Shown here piece after piece: positions 26,401 through 33,821 of a DNA stretch of 64,000 nt. This stretch comes from Sphingomonas sp. (lineage in GTDB: Bacteria; Pseudomonadota; Alphaproteobacteria; Sphingomonadales; Sphingomonadaceae). The notes below the pieces were generated by a model, which saw nothing but the letters and a program-made list of their open reading frames with translations, did not search any database and had not been told where the DNA came from. The first letter of the stretch is position 1. Each line of letters begins with the position of its first letter. Location: NCBI RefSeq assembly GCF_019635515.1, contig NZ_JAHBZI010000001.1, positions 1,054,001 through 1,118,000 on the forward strand, given 5' to 3'. A program made the position numbers and the translations under genes.

Positions 26401-27673
26401 CCTCTACGCCTGGGCCGGGCACTTCAACGTCGATCGCAGCTACACCAACAACGGCCTGAACCAGGCGACGGCGGCGGGGGCCACCAGCCTGAGCTATGAC
26501 AGCCGCGGCAACCTCACCACCTCCGGCAGCGACAGCTACGGCTACACCTCCGAGAATCTGCTCACCAGCGGTCCTTCCAGCGTGACATTGGCCTATGACC
26601 CGGCGATGCGGCTGTACCAGACGGCGGGCGTCGCGACGACGCGGTTCCAATATGACGGCACGGCGATGATCGGCGAGTACAACACCTCGGGCACGCTGCT
26701 GCGGCGCTACGTGCCGGGCCCCGGCACGGACGAGCCGCTGGCCTGGTACGAAGGCTCGGGCACCAGCGACCGCCGCTGGCTGCACGCCGACGAGCGCGGC
26801 AGCGTGGTCGCGGTCAGCAACGCCTCGGGCGTGGTGACCAACGTCAACACCTATGACGAATATGGCATCCCGGGCAGCGGCAATGTCGGGCGGTTCCAGT
26901 ATACCGGCCAGGCCTGGCTTCCCGAGCTTGGCATGTCCTACTACAAAGCCCGCATCTACTCGCCCACCCTCGGCCGGTTCATGCAGAATGATTCCATCGG
27001 ATATTACGACGGCATGAACTGGTATAACTATGTAAAAAGCGATCCGGTTAATAGGGCGGATCCATCCGGGAATTTTGGATTATTTGGTGGCTGCCCCGCC
27101 GGTAGTAGATGCGAGAGTACTAATCCCGCCGCATCGAACGCTGCTGACGGCTACCGTAATGCGAAACTAAATTCTGAAATCGCCCGAGGCATACCAGGAA
27201 TTTCCACGGCTGGAATAAATCAAATCCGAAATTGCTTCAATAATCCTACCAGCGAATGCATGGGGTCACCTGTTATAGGACTTCCAAATTTCAGTTTAGG
27301 AGCCAATAATTATTCTAGTGACGCGTTCGGAAATTCAGTTCAAAGCCATACTGTATTTTGGGAGGTGCCGGCATCAGTAATAACGTGGATACATATAAAA
27401 CATTATTCTCCAGAATTTTTTGTAGGTAAATCAAAGTTTACAGATGAAATATATGGTGACCTCGTTAATGCCATTGGAAAAACAATAATGTTTGGAAAGG
27501 GGACTCATGGCTTAGGCGGGCAAACTATATTTACCTTAGACTGGGGAACCCAAGTGGGTACTCTCCCCGATGGGTCTATTACCAATACGATGACCGTTGT
27601 GGGTTCTCATAGAGTTGGCGATCAGGAGGGGCGAGTTCGCTCCGCATATCCAGGGCCTCCCACTTGGCCATAG
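23486..27673 (+). CDS. Full-length secreted RHS/YD-repeat protein with C-terminal toxin-like tip (module 1)
   Basis: 1395-aa polymorphic-toxin-type protein. Signal peptide about 1-41 (ending QQAFAQ), a beta-rich N-terminal region to about 290, then many YD repeats (LTYDGAGNLL, YEYDGADRLVKTRYP and so on), and the RHS core terminus RFMQNDSIGYYDGMNWYNYV ending at DPSG (27059-27070). The last about 200 residues are the variable tip, encoded by visibly AT-rich DNA. It contains HIKHYSPEFFVGKSKF, a His/His/GKS.F pattern seen in some nuclease toxins; that family link is tentative. AGGAGG precedes the ATG. A candidate immunity gene follows 26 bp later. Confidence 0.88.
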   Translation: MQNHVGAVRPGGRRAASRMLACSMLASASLLSITTQQAFAQVAPPPAPRQSIDGNGVDLFWGKMAVDGPVVAAGQGGPESLVWQKFNRGDGWGDTVLATLTVSGSTVYVSFGGKSDRFTISGGSYIPTEGNGSTLSLSSGIYTYTTADGTVSHFSQTRVGTYPYSTVTGLVTDITLPSGASRSFNFETVNTCVRSKPGGFGYICTQRMDISRIASVTNNAGYTLSFLYANDASFYLDPDFVPYEPYENFWAEWGDIVGVSGSGGSQSFSAGWSGGSFNYEITDALGRVTKYRMTGNAVAGVTRPGSGSEDLTVGYVYSPTTRVASVATAAGTTTYSASDASGVRTVTVTDPGSHATVYTFDIASQRMTSMTDPLSRTTAWQYDGSGRVTRVTAPEGNYTEYTYDARGNVTETRVVAKSGSGVSDIVATADYDSSCTYAAKCNQPNYTVDARGNRTDYTYDTTTGLPTKVELPAASGGGIRPTTNYSYGTAASMAVVTGISTCQTTSSCVGTADEVKTSISYNSAALPTSISKGAGDASLTATTALTYDGAGNLLTVDGPLSGSADTVRYRYDGARRKIGVIGPDPDGGGSLKHRAQKLTYDVRDRVTLAETGTVDSQSDGDWAAFASAQQVATDYDDADRPVKRTVTASSTTYGVTQYSYDSDGRLECTAVRMNSATWGSLPGACTLATTGSLGPDRITKNSYDNADQLTKVQSAYGNTEQSDDATLTYTSNGKQATVTDAQGNKTSYEYDGADRLVKTRYPDTTQGAGTSSTSDYEQLTYDAGSNVTARRLRDGTSIGYTFDNLGRLTAKDLPGSEPDVAYTYDLLGRPLTAATASQTLTFGYDALSRNTSQAGPLGAVSYQYDLAGQRTRMTWPDSLYVDYDHLVTGEVSAIRENGATSGIGVLATYAYDNLGRRTGITRGNGTTTAYTYDNVSRLASLSQDMSGSTYDFTHSFTYNPAGQIASNTRSNDLYAWAGHFNVDRSYTNNGLNQATAAGATSLSYDSRGNLTTSGSDSYGYTSENLLTSGPSSVTLAYDPAMRLYQTAGVATTRFQYDGTAMIGEYNTSGTLLRRYVPGPGTDEPLAWYEGSGTSDRRWLHADERGSVVAVSNASGVVTNVNTYDEYGIPGSGNVGRFQYTGQAWLPELGMSYYKARIYSPTLGRFMQNDSIGYYDGMNWYNYVKSDPVNRADPSGNFGLFGGCPAGSRCESTNPAASNAADGYRNAKLNSEIARGIPGISTAGINQIRNCFNNPTSECMGSPVIGLPNFSLGANNYSSDAFGNSVQSHTVFWEVPASVITWIHIKHYSPEFFVGKSKFTDEIYGDLVNAIGKTIMFGKGTHGLGGQTIFTLDWGTQVGTLPDGSITNTMTVVGSHRVGDQEGRVRSAYPGPPTWP
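26249..27033 (+). repeat. 785-bp duplicated RHS core segment, parental copy
   Basis: This 785-bp end of the RHS core recurs at 28514-29298 at a constant offset of 2265 bp. The encoded proteins are identical throughout, and every DNA stretch I compared was identical. The match ends abruptly where the two tips diverge (after the Tyr-Val codons of NWYNYV). Confidence 0.9.
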
Positions 27674-27699
27674 ATTGGCAGATATATAGAGTAGTAGAT

Positions 27700-28179
27700 A
27701 TGATGAAATTTAATATAACCCCTTATTTGCAGAGCAATCATACTATTTCACAAATTGAAAATTTCATTATGGACGGTAAATTTTATGAACTTACTCGATT
27801 CTTTTTAGTTAATTACCAAATATCTTTAGGGAGTAAATATAAGATAGAAGATGAAGATAGCGCTTTAGTGATTTTGCCTTCGTTGTTGAACTGTATAAAG
27901 CAGATATTATTAGGGAATTATTGCGTATTACAGATGAGTGATTCACCACCAAATGTCGTTTTCCAGCCTAAATTAAGAGAGTGTATCATATCTGTCGATT
28001 CTTATGGCTCAATTATTGAACAGGAATCTCAAGATTTGAAAATATTAATTTCAGATTTAAGAAGTAATGCGATAATATGTGCAAACTATATTAAATCAGT
28101 TTCTAAAATAGATTTAGAACATATTATTTCTGAATTAAACCCTGGCCATCACGATTTATTGGATTACATGAATGCTTGA
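27700..28179 (+). CDS. Candidate immunity protein 1
   Basis: About 159-aa soluble protein, strongly AT-rich and starting 26 bp after the Rhs stop, the standard place for the cognate immunity gene of a polymorphic toxin. Mostly helical (TISQIENFIMDGKFYELTRFF, LLNCIKQILLGNYCVL, SDLRSNAIICANYIKSV); no signal peptide, so it would protect against a cytoplasmic toxin. No family recognised. ATG 27700 is preferred over 27703 and over an upstream TTG at 27664 that overlaps the Rhs end. Confidence 0.6.
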   Translation: MMKFNITPYLQSNHTISQIENFIMDGKFYELTRFFLVNYQISLGSKYKIEDEDSALVILPSLLNCIKQILLGNYCVLQMSDSPPNVVFQPKLRECIISVDSYGSIIEQESQDLKILISDLRSNAIICANYIKSVSKIDLEHIISELNPGHHDLLDYMNA

Positions 28180-28296
28180 GGCCGCTTAATTAACTGCGAA
28201 TAATAGTGCAAGTATTTTAAATTATAATGTAATTAATAATTATATCATTTAATGATTTATACAGTTGATAGGCGATAACTTGTCGCCGACGCTTGC

Positions 28297-28513
28297 AATG
28301 TAGGATTTCGCCTGCTTGGATCGGGTGGCCGCAACCTGCGGCCCGCTCTTTCCCATCGTCGTAGCCCTCTTCGTAATACGAGCGTCGCGAGCCACCGCGT
28401 AGCGATGCAAACGCCCCGCGCAGCGTCCGGCCTTATTGCCGCGCAACAAGCGCGCTCTCGCCGCCATCTTAATCGTCCCAGACCCCCATGGTCAGTGCGA
28501 CCATTGGGACCAT
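28297..28513 (-). repeat. Dispersed hairpin repeat, copy B
   Basis: About 217 bp starting CGCTTGCAATGTAGGATTTC and ending GTCAGTGCGACCATTGGGACCAT. Internal perfect hairpin GGCCGCA-ACC-TGCGGCC. It joins directly to the duplicated RHS core at a CGCGGC shared by both sequences. Closely similar to copy C at 32.5 kb. Confidence 0.85.
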
Positions 28514-29298
28514 CGCGGCAACGGCACGACCACCGCGTACACCTATGACAATGTCTCGCGGCTGGCGTCGCTGTCGCAGGACATGTCGGGAAGCACCTAC
28601 GACTTCACGCACAGCTTCACCTACAATCCCGCCGGGCAGATCGCGAGCAACACGCGCTCGAACGACCTCTACGCCTGGGCCGGGCACTTCAACGTCGATC
28701 GCAGCTACACCAACAACGGCCTGAACCAGGCGACGGCGGCGGGGGCCACCAGCCTGAGCTATGACAGCCGCGGCAACCTCACCACCTCCGGCAGCGACAG
28801 CTACGGCTACACCTCCGAGAATCTGCTCACCAGCGGTCCTTCCAGCGTGACATTGGCCTATGACCCGGCGATGCGGCTGTACCAGACGGCGGGCGTCGCG
28901 ACGACGCGGTTCCAATATGACGGCACGGCGATGATCGGCGAGTACAACACCTCGGGCACGCTGCTGCGGCGCTACGTGCCGGGCCCCGGCACGGACGAGC
29001 CGCTGGCCTGGTACGAAGGCTCGGGCACCAGCGACCGCCGCTGGCTGCACGCCGACGAGCGCGGCAGCGTGGTCGCGGTCAGCAACGCCTCGGGCGTGGT
29101 GACCAACGTCAACACCTATGACGAATATGGCATCCCGGGCAGCGGCAATGTCGGGCGGTTCCAGTATACCGGCCAGGCCTGGCTTCCCGAGCTTGGCATG
29201 TCCTACTACAAAGCCCGCATCTACTCGCCCACCCTCGGCCGGTTCATGCAGAATGATTCCATCGGATATTACGACGGCATGAACTGGTATAACTATGT
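28514..29298 (+). repeat. 785-bp duplicated RHS core segment, orphan copy
   Basis: Copy of 26249-27033. The left edge coincides with the end of dispersed repeat copy B and the right edge with the point where the tips diverge, so the duplication spans exactly the homology needed for tip exchange. Confidence 0.9.
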
Positions 29299-29935
29299 GG
29301 GAAGCGATCCCGTAAATCGCAGAGACCCAAGCGGGTTTCGTGAATGCATCATAAATGAAAAAGGTGAAGGAAACGAAGACTGCTATATTCAAGTCGATGG
29401 TCGGCTAATTGACCCATTTCCGGCTTGGGAAAATTACGAAACAGATTATAAAGACACAGATTTTGGTCAGAATTATACCACTAATGGTGATGTTATCATG
29501 TGTAGAATGTTAAAAATTAAAATAACTGGAGTTGGTCCTAATCAAGCCAATAGCAATGTTCGAACAGCAATTTCCCAACAGCCTGGAAATACTATTTTAA
29601 ATGGTAGTGTGGCAATAGATCCATCAGATTTTGGTGTACCGAACGCGCGAGGTGAGTTCAGAAGCGTTTTGGCGCGTATTAAAATTTATCCGCAATGGAG
29701 CGGAGCTGAACAACCATCCAACGGAGCACCAGCGATGCCGGTCGGGCTACCCTCAACCGGGCCCTACAATGTAGTGGATGTGATTGCTCCTCCCAGCGCC
29801 CGCAATCAGCCAGGCGTTCATATTGATTTATATCGCTATACTAGCACTAAGAATGCCTTTGCTTCCACAAGAATCGTGCCCACTATATTCTCAATTCCAG
29901 TTAATGATGTAGGTGTCACATGTCCAACTGGCTAA
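28514..29935 (+). pseudogene. Orphan RHS core fragment with alternative tip (module 2, silent cassette)
   Basis: Encodes only the last about 260 residues of the RHS core (identical to module 1) fused after DPSG (29324-29335) to a different 200-residue tip in AT-rich DNA. The frame is open, but it has no signal peptide, no ribosome-binding site and no promoter; upstream it runs into the repeat element. This is the classic layout of a displaced 'orphan' tip that could be swapped into the full-length gene by recombination through the shared core. The tip family is not recognised (YTTNGDVIMCRMLKIKITGV, QPGVHIDLYRYTSTKN). Its immunity candidate overlaps the 3' end by 16 bp. Confidence 0.8.
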
Positions 29936-30459
29936 TAGCTCCTCTTTTACTATTTACCATTCAGGCGGAAATTGCAGAGCCGCGGGTAGGGTACAATAGT
30001 ATTGATATAATAGAAGGAAAGGCTATAACTAATTATAGATTTGAAAAAGATCTATTAGTAAGTTTTGATGGCAAAGATGGTATCACTATAAAATATGGAA
30101 CTACAGGTATTAATATTCCTGCAAGAACCCCATCAACCCTTATTTCCTTCCCGCTGTCAAGATATATTATTTTAAACTTTGGAGATGGGTCGGGCCAAGT
30201 GTATGATATACTTGGAATTAAACTAAATAACGGCGAGCAGATTAATTTCGAGCCGCTGAAGCGATCAATGATTCAATTTGCAAGAAAAAACAGATGCGCA
30301 ATTAAAAAAGATGAGATAAGTATAATTTTGGTAGGGTGGGATAAATTCGACAATATTTTACTTAAAAGTGAAGATTTTTCTAGATTAGGCAATTGCAGTA
30401 TTATGAATAGAACTTGGAAGTTTTCTCTAAGTAATTCTAGATATACGATGCGTAATTGA
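29920..30459 (+). CDS. Candidate immunity protein 2 (exported)
   Basis: 179-aa protein in AT-rich DNA starting 16 bp before the end of the module 2 tip frame. The first 19 residues form a short signal peptide (MSNWLIAPLLLFTIQA), unlike the other immunity candidates, implying a periplasmic location and therefore a toxin acting in the periplasm. The body is beta-rich with two cysteines (NRCAIKK, RLGNCSIMN). No family recognised. Confidence 0.6.
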   Translation: MSNWLIAPLLLFTIQAEIAEPRVGYNSIDIIEGKAITNYRFEKDLLVSFDGKDGITIKYGTTGINIPARTPSTLISFPLSRYIILNFGDGSGQVYDILGIKLNNGEQINFEPLKRSMIQFARKNRCAIKKDEISIILVGWDKFDNILLKSEDFSRLGNCSIMNRTWKFSLSNSRYTMRN

Positions 30460-30477
30460 AAATTCTGGGGCGGCGTG

Positions 30478-32015
30478 GGCTACGACCGTCTCGTCACCGG
30501 CGAGGTGAGCGCGATCTGCGAGAATGGGGCGACCTCGGGCATCGGGGTGCTGGCCACCTACGCCTATGACAATCTCGGCCGGCGCACCGGCATCACCCGC
30601 GGCAACGGCACGACGACGGCCTACACCTATGACAATGTCTCGCGGCTGGCCTCATTGTCACAGGACATGTCGGGCTCGACCTACGACTTCACCCACAGCT
30701 TCACCTATAATCCCGCCGGTCAGATCGCGAGCAACACGCGCTCGAACGACCTCTACGCCTGGGCCGGGCACTTCAACGTCGACCGCAGCTACACCAATAA
30801 CGGCTGAACCAGGCGACGGCGGCGGGCGCCACCAGCCTAGCCTATGACAGCCGCGGCAACCTGACCACGTCAGGCAGCGATACCTACGGCTACACCTCCG
30901 AGAACCTGCTCACCAGCGGTCCTTCCAGCGTGACGCTGGCCTATGACCCGCTGCTGCGGCTGTACCAGACGGCGGGCGTCTCGACGACGCGGTTCCTGTA
31001 CGACGGCACCGCGATGGCGGGCGAGTACAACATCTCGGGCACGCTGCTGCGCCGTTACGTGCCGGGCCCCGGCACCGACGAGCCGCTGGCCTGGTACGAA
31101 GGCTCGAGCACCAGCGACCGCCGCTGGCTTCACGCCGACGAACGCGGCTCGGTGATCGCGGTCACCAACGCCTCGGGGGTGGTGACCAACGTCAACACCT
31201 ATGACGAATACGGCATCCCCGGTTCGGGCAATGCCGGGCGGTTCCAGTATACCGGCCAGGCCTGGCTTCCCGAGCTCGGCATGTCTTACTACAAAGCGCG
31301 GATGTACTCGCCCACCCTCGGCCGGTTCATGCAGACCGATCCCATCGGCTATGGCGACGGGATGAACTGGTATAATTATGTGAAGAGCGATCCGGTTAAT
31401 TTCGCGGATCCGAGTGGGTTGAAGAAGGTCTGGTACTGTGATGAAACCGGGAAGTGCGGCTGGATAGACGACAACGAAATTACGGTTACCGGGAAGAGAG
31501 AAGGAGATGACTGTAATGTTCGAGACGGATGTCGTGTAGGGAGCCCAGACGCCCTTAAAGGCCGGCCGACCATTCCGCTCTCCGATCCAACCCCGCAGCT
31601 AGAAGATATTGTTGTATCCGCGAAAAAGGCCGATCCAAAGGTGTGTAAAAACATCAATAACGCGGCAAAGGCTGGCAAGGCCGGACTGCCATCTAATACC
31701 AAGGGATACCTAACGAGTCCGGCTATATGGAATAATATGAATAGACTAATGTGGGAAGTCCAGACGGCGAGGGACAATAATGCTCAATATCGATCCGTAG
31801 ACTACGGGTTGTCTTTATTTGGGCTCGCAACTGCAAGTGGCAGTTTCGCTGTAAGGCTAACGTCAGGAACTGTTGGAGGATTTGCCACTTGGTTGGCTAG
31901 TGATTTTATATCGTCTGGCGTTGACAATACCCAGGCCGAAATCATAGCTTTAGATGCTCGTATCACTCAGCTGCAGGCCCAAGAGGATGGCACGTGCAAG
32001 TATCAGCCGGGATAA
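30478..32015 (+). pseudogene. Orphan RHS core with alternative tip, frameshifted (module 3)
   Basis: Homologous to the end of the module 1 core from about 26,128 on, but clearly diverged at synonymous sites. A one-base deletion near 30804 (AACGGCTGAACC where module 1 has AACGGCCTGAACC) creates a stop at 30805-30807; the rest of the core and the tip continue in another frame to 32015. DPSG is at 31407-31418; the tip after it is about 199 aa with a glycine-rich hydrophobic stretch (LFGLATASGSFAVRLTSGTVGGFATWL). No promoter or signal peptide. It can only be expressed if recombination restores the frame. Confidence 0.82.
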
Positions 32016-32019
32016 TAAA

Positions 32020-32184
32020 ATGGATAATATTTTTGTAAAAATACTTGTAATAGTTGCTATCGCATTAGCGACGTGGAGCGCGGTTGACAGGTTGAGCTCG
32101 ATACCCGAAAAGATTTTTTTTGTAGCTATTGTTTTGTCTGCGGCCCCTATTGCAATTTATTTTAAGAGAAGGTTCCTAAAGTGA
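32020..32184 (+). CDS. Candidate immunity protein 3 (small two-helix membrane protein)
   Basis: 54-aa protein starting 4 bp after the module 3 tip. It consists almost wholly of two membrane helices (IFVKILVIVAIALATW and IFFVAIVLSAAPIAIYF) and a basic tail. Two-helix membrane immunity proteins usually protect against toxins that act on or through the inner membrane, which fits the hydrophobic, glycine-rich tip 3. No family recognised. Confidence 0.5.
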   Translation: MDNIFVKILVIVAIALATWSAVDRLSSIPEKIFFVAIVLSAAPIAIYFKRRFLK

Positions 32185-32255
32185 ATTCAATTACGCAATT
32201 ACGGTGAATTACGGCGCCAGTTTACTAAATCCACCAAATTCGTACTCGGGGGGGA

Positions 32256-32460
32256 ATGGCACGCCTCCCCCTCTTGTTCTGCCCGGTTATCCGTATCACG
32301 TGCCCCAGCGCGGTAACCGCCGCCAGCAGACCTTTTTCGAGGATGGCGACTTCGCGTTCTATCGCGACCTCCTCTCCGACGCCGCCGATCGCGGCGGGGC
32401 GCAGATCTGGTGCTACTGCCTGATGCCCAATCATGTTCACGTGATCGTCAATTACGGTGA
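32256..32460 (+). pseudogene. Broken REP-associated tyrosine transposase (RAYT, Y1-type)
   Basis: N-terminal remnant of an IS200-like/RAYT protein: LVLPGYPYHVPQRGNRRQQTFF, FYRDLL and CYCLMPNHVHVIV with the HxH motif (HVH). The expected start MARLP at 32256 is out of frame with the rest, so a frameshift lies near 32270. The catalytic-Tyr half is missing. Related flanking sequence (AATTACGG, CAGTTTAC, CAAA) lies before and after it. The nearby dispersed repeat may be what this family once moved. Confidence 0.75.
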
Positions 32461-32489
32461 CAGTTTACCAAACGCACTAAACTTGCCGC

Positions 32490-32720
32490 TCACGCTTGCA
32501 ATGTAGGATTTCGCCTGCTTGGATCGGGTGGCCGTGACTTGCGGCCCGCTCTTTTCCATCGTCGCAGCCCCTTCGTAACGTGAGCGTCGCGAGCCACCGC
32601 GTAGCGATGCGAATGTCCCGCGCAGCGTCCGGCCTTTTGCCGCGCAAACAGCGCGTTCTCGCCGCCATCTTCATCGTCCCAGACCCCCATGGTCAGTGCG
32701 ACCATTGGGACCATTCGCGG
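32490..32720 (-). repeat. Dispersed hairpin repeat, copy C
   Basis: About 230 bp, starting CGCTTGCAATGTAGG like copy B and ending CCATTGGGACCATTCGCGGC. The internal hairpin is GGCCG-(7)-CGGCC. It lies immediately downstream of the RAYT remnant and again abuts an RHS scrap at CGCGGC. Confidence 0.85.
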
Positions 32721-32787
32721 CAACGGCCTACGAATATGATGGCGTCGATCGCCTGGTGAAGACGCGCTACCCGGATACGTCCTAGTT
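32721..32787 (+). pseudogene. RHS core scrap
   Basis: About 60 bp (TACGAATATGATGGCGTCGA onward) matching module 1 near 25,733-25,790 (encoding YEYDGADRLVKTRYPDT), ending at an in-frame TAG. A recombination leftover with no function of its own. Confidence 0.75.
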
Positions 32788-33138
32788 ATCAGGTCAGCAT
32801 TTACTCGAAAAAAGATACGTGACCGGGGGGCATTGAACTGGGCGCATCTGTGACTTCATCCGCGGTCTCGCGGGCGGGCCGCACGCAATATGCGCCCGCC
32901 TGTTCCAGCCATTTCGGTTCAAAAAGTTGAATTGACAGGCGCAATCGCTCCTTTCAATTTGCCTGTGCTCGCAGGGTGTATTCGCGGCCGGGCAGTGAAA
33001 TTGCCGGGTTGCCGCTGAATATTGCGGCTGAGTTTTAGCTTTCAGAGGTTGGTCCGCTTCGGAGCGGTATCCGGCACGCGGCATGGTCGCGTGCGGGCGC
33101 CGGCGCGTGTCCAGCGGGCCCGATTTGGGAGGATGCCT
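32788..33138. other. Gap before the second RHS locus
   Basis: No supported gene. Presumably holds the promoter for the secreted YD protein and split Rhs that follow; no clear -35/-10 pair or operator found. Confidence 0.4.
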
Positions 33139-33759
33139 GTGCAGACGAAGGCGCGGTTACGCAGTTCCGCAGCGTTGGGAGCGGCCCTGTGCTGGGCGCT
33201 GCCCGGTACGGCGCAGGAAAGCACGACCTATAGTTACGATGCGCTGGGGCGGCTGATCCAGAGCAGCATCTCCGGCGGCCCCAACAATGGCCTGTTCACC
33301 GGGACCTGCTTCGATCCGGCGGGCAACCGCTCGCAATATCACACCGGCAGCGGCGCGCCGACCTGCACGCCGACGCCCGCACCCTCGCCGACGCCGTCGC
33401 CCACTCCGACGCCGACCCCCACGCCGACACCAACCCCGACGCCGACCAACTCGCCGCCGGTGGCGGGTGCGGATTCGGCCAACTTCCGCTGCAACCAGTC
33501 GACGACGGTGAATCTGCTCGCCAACGATACCGATCCCGAGGGCAATTATCCGCTGAGCCTGATCTCCGTCACCTGGCAGTCCGGCGGCGCCTTCGCGACC
33601 ATCATCAGCAGCACCAGCGTCTCGCTCCAGGCCGCGTACACCGGCATGTATTCGTTCAGCTATCTGGTCGCCGACAGCCTCGGCGCCACCAGTACCGGCT
33701 ATCTCTCGGGAAATGTCACCGGAAACGACAACAGCTGCCTCGGCGAACCCGGGATGTGA
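33139..33759 (+). CDS. Secreted YD-repeat protein with Thr-Pro linker and cadherin/Ig-like domain
   Basis: 206-aa protein. The GTG at 33139 is chosen because GGGAGG lies 6 nt upstream; the ATG at 33133 directly abuts it. Order: signal peptide (ALGAALCWALPGTAQE), one YD repeat (TYSYDALGRLIQSSIS), a Thr/Pro tandem repeat (about 33,371-33,451), then a domain with PPVAGADSANF, LLANDTDPEGNYPLSLISV and FSYLVADSLGATSTG, resembling cadherin/Ig-like surface modules. It holds the same position as the 70-aa YD protein at 23,215. It lies just before the split Rhs. Confidence 0.75.
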   Translation: MQTKARLRSSAALGAALCWALPGTAQESTTYSYDALGRLIQSSISGGPNNGLFTGTCFDPAGNRSQYHTGSGAPTCTPTPAPSPTPSPTPTPTPTPTPTPTPTNSPPVAGADSANFRCNQSTTVNLLANDTDPEGNYPLSLISVTWQSGGAFATIISSTSVSLQAAYTGMYSFSYLVADSLGATSTGYLSGNVTGNDNSCLGEPGM

Positions 33760-33821
33760 CCGGCGCGCCTTCCAGACAATTGCCCGGAAAATCGAAACGC
33801 AGCGAACAGGGGAAAACACCG

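Noticed and set aside
23468..26785. 1105-codon open frame antisense to the full-length Rhs gene
   Set aside because: The GC-rich, strongly periodic YD-repeat coding on the plus strand opens the opposite frame. The antisense protein is Arg/Gly/Val-rich with no signal, domain or ribosome-binding site.
28249..28467. Small leftward frame within repeat copy B
   Set aside because: Similar frames in copies B and C are not kept in copies A and D, while the hairpin is; the conserved feature is the DNA or RNA structure.
30475..30807. A separate 110-aa RHS protein
   Set aside because: It ends at a one-base deletion; the homologous frame resumes at once and runs to 32015, so it is the front of a frameshifted cassette.
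33371..33451. Short tandem repeat considered as a CRISPR array or minisatellite
   Set aside because: It encodes an in-frame Thr-Pro linker in a secreted protein; no spacers and no cas genes.
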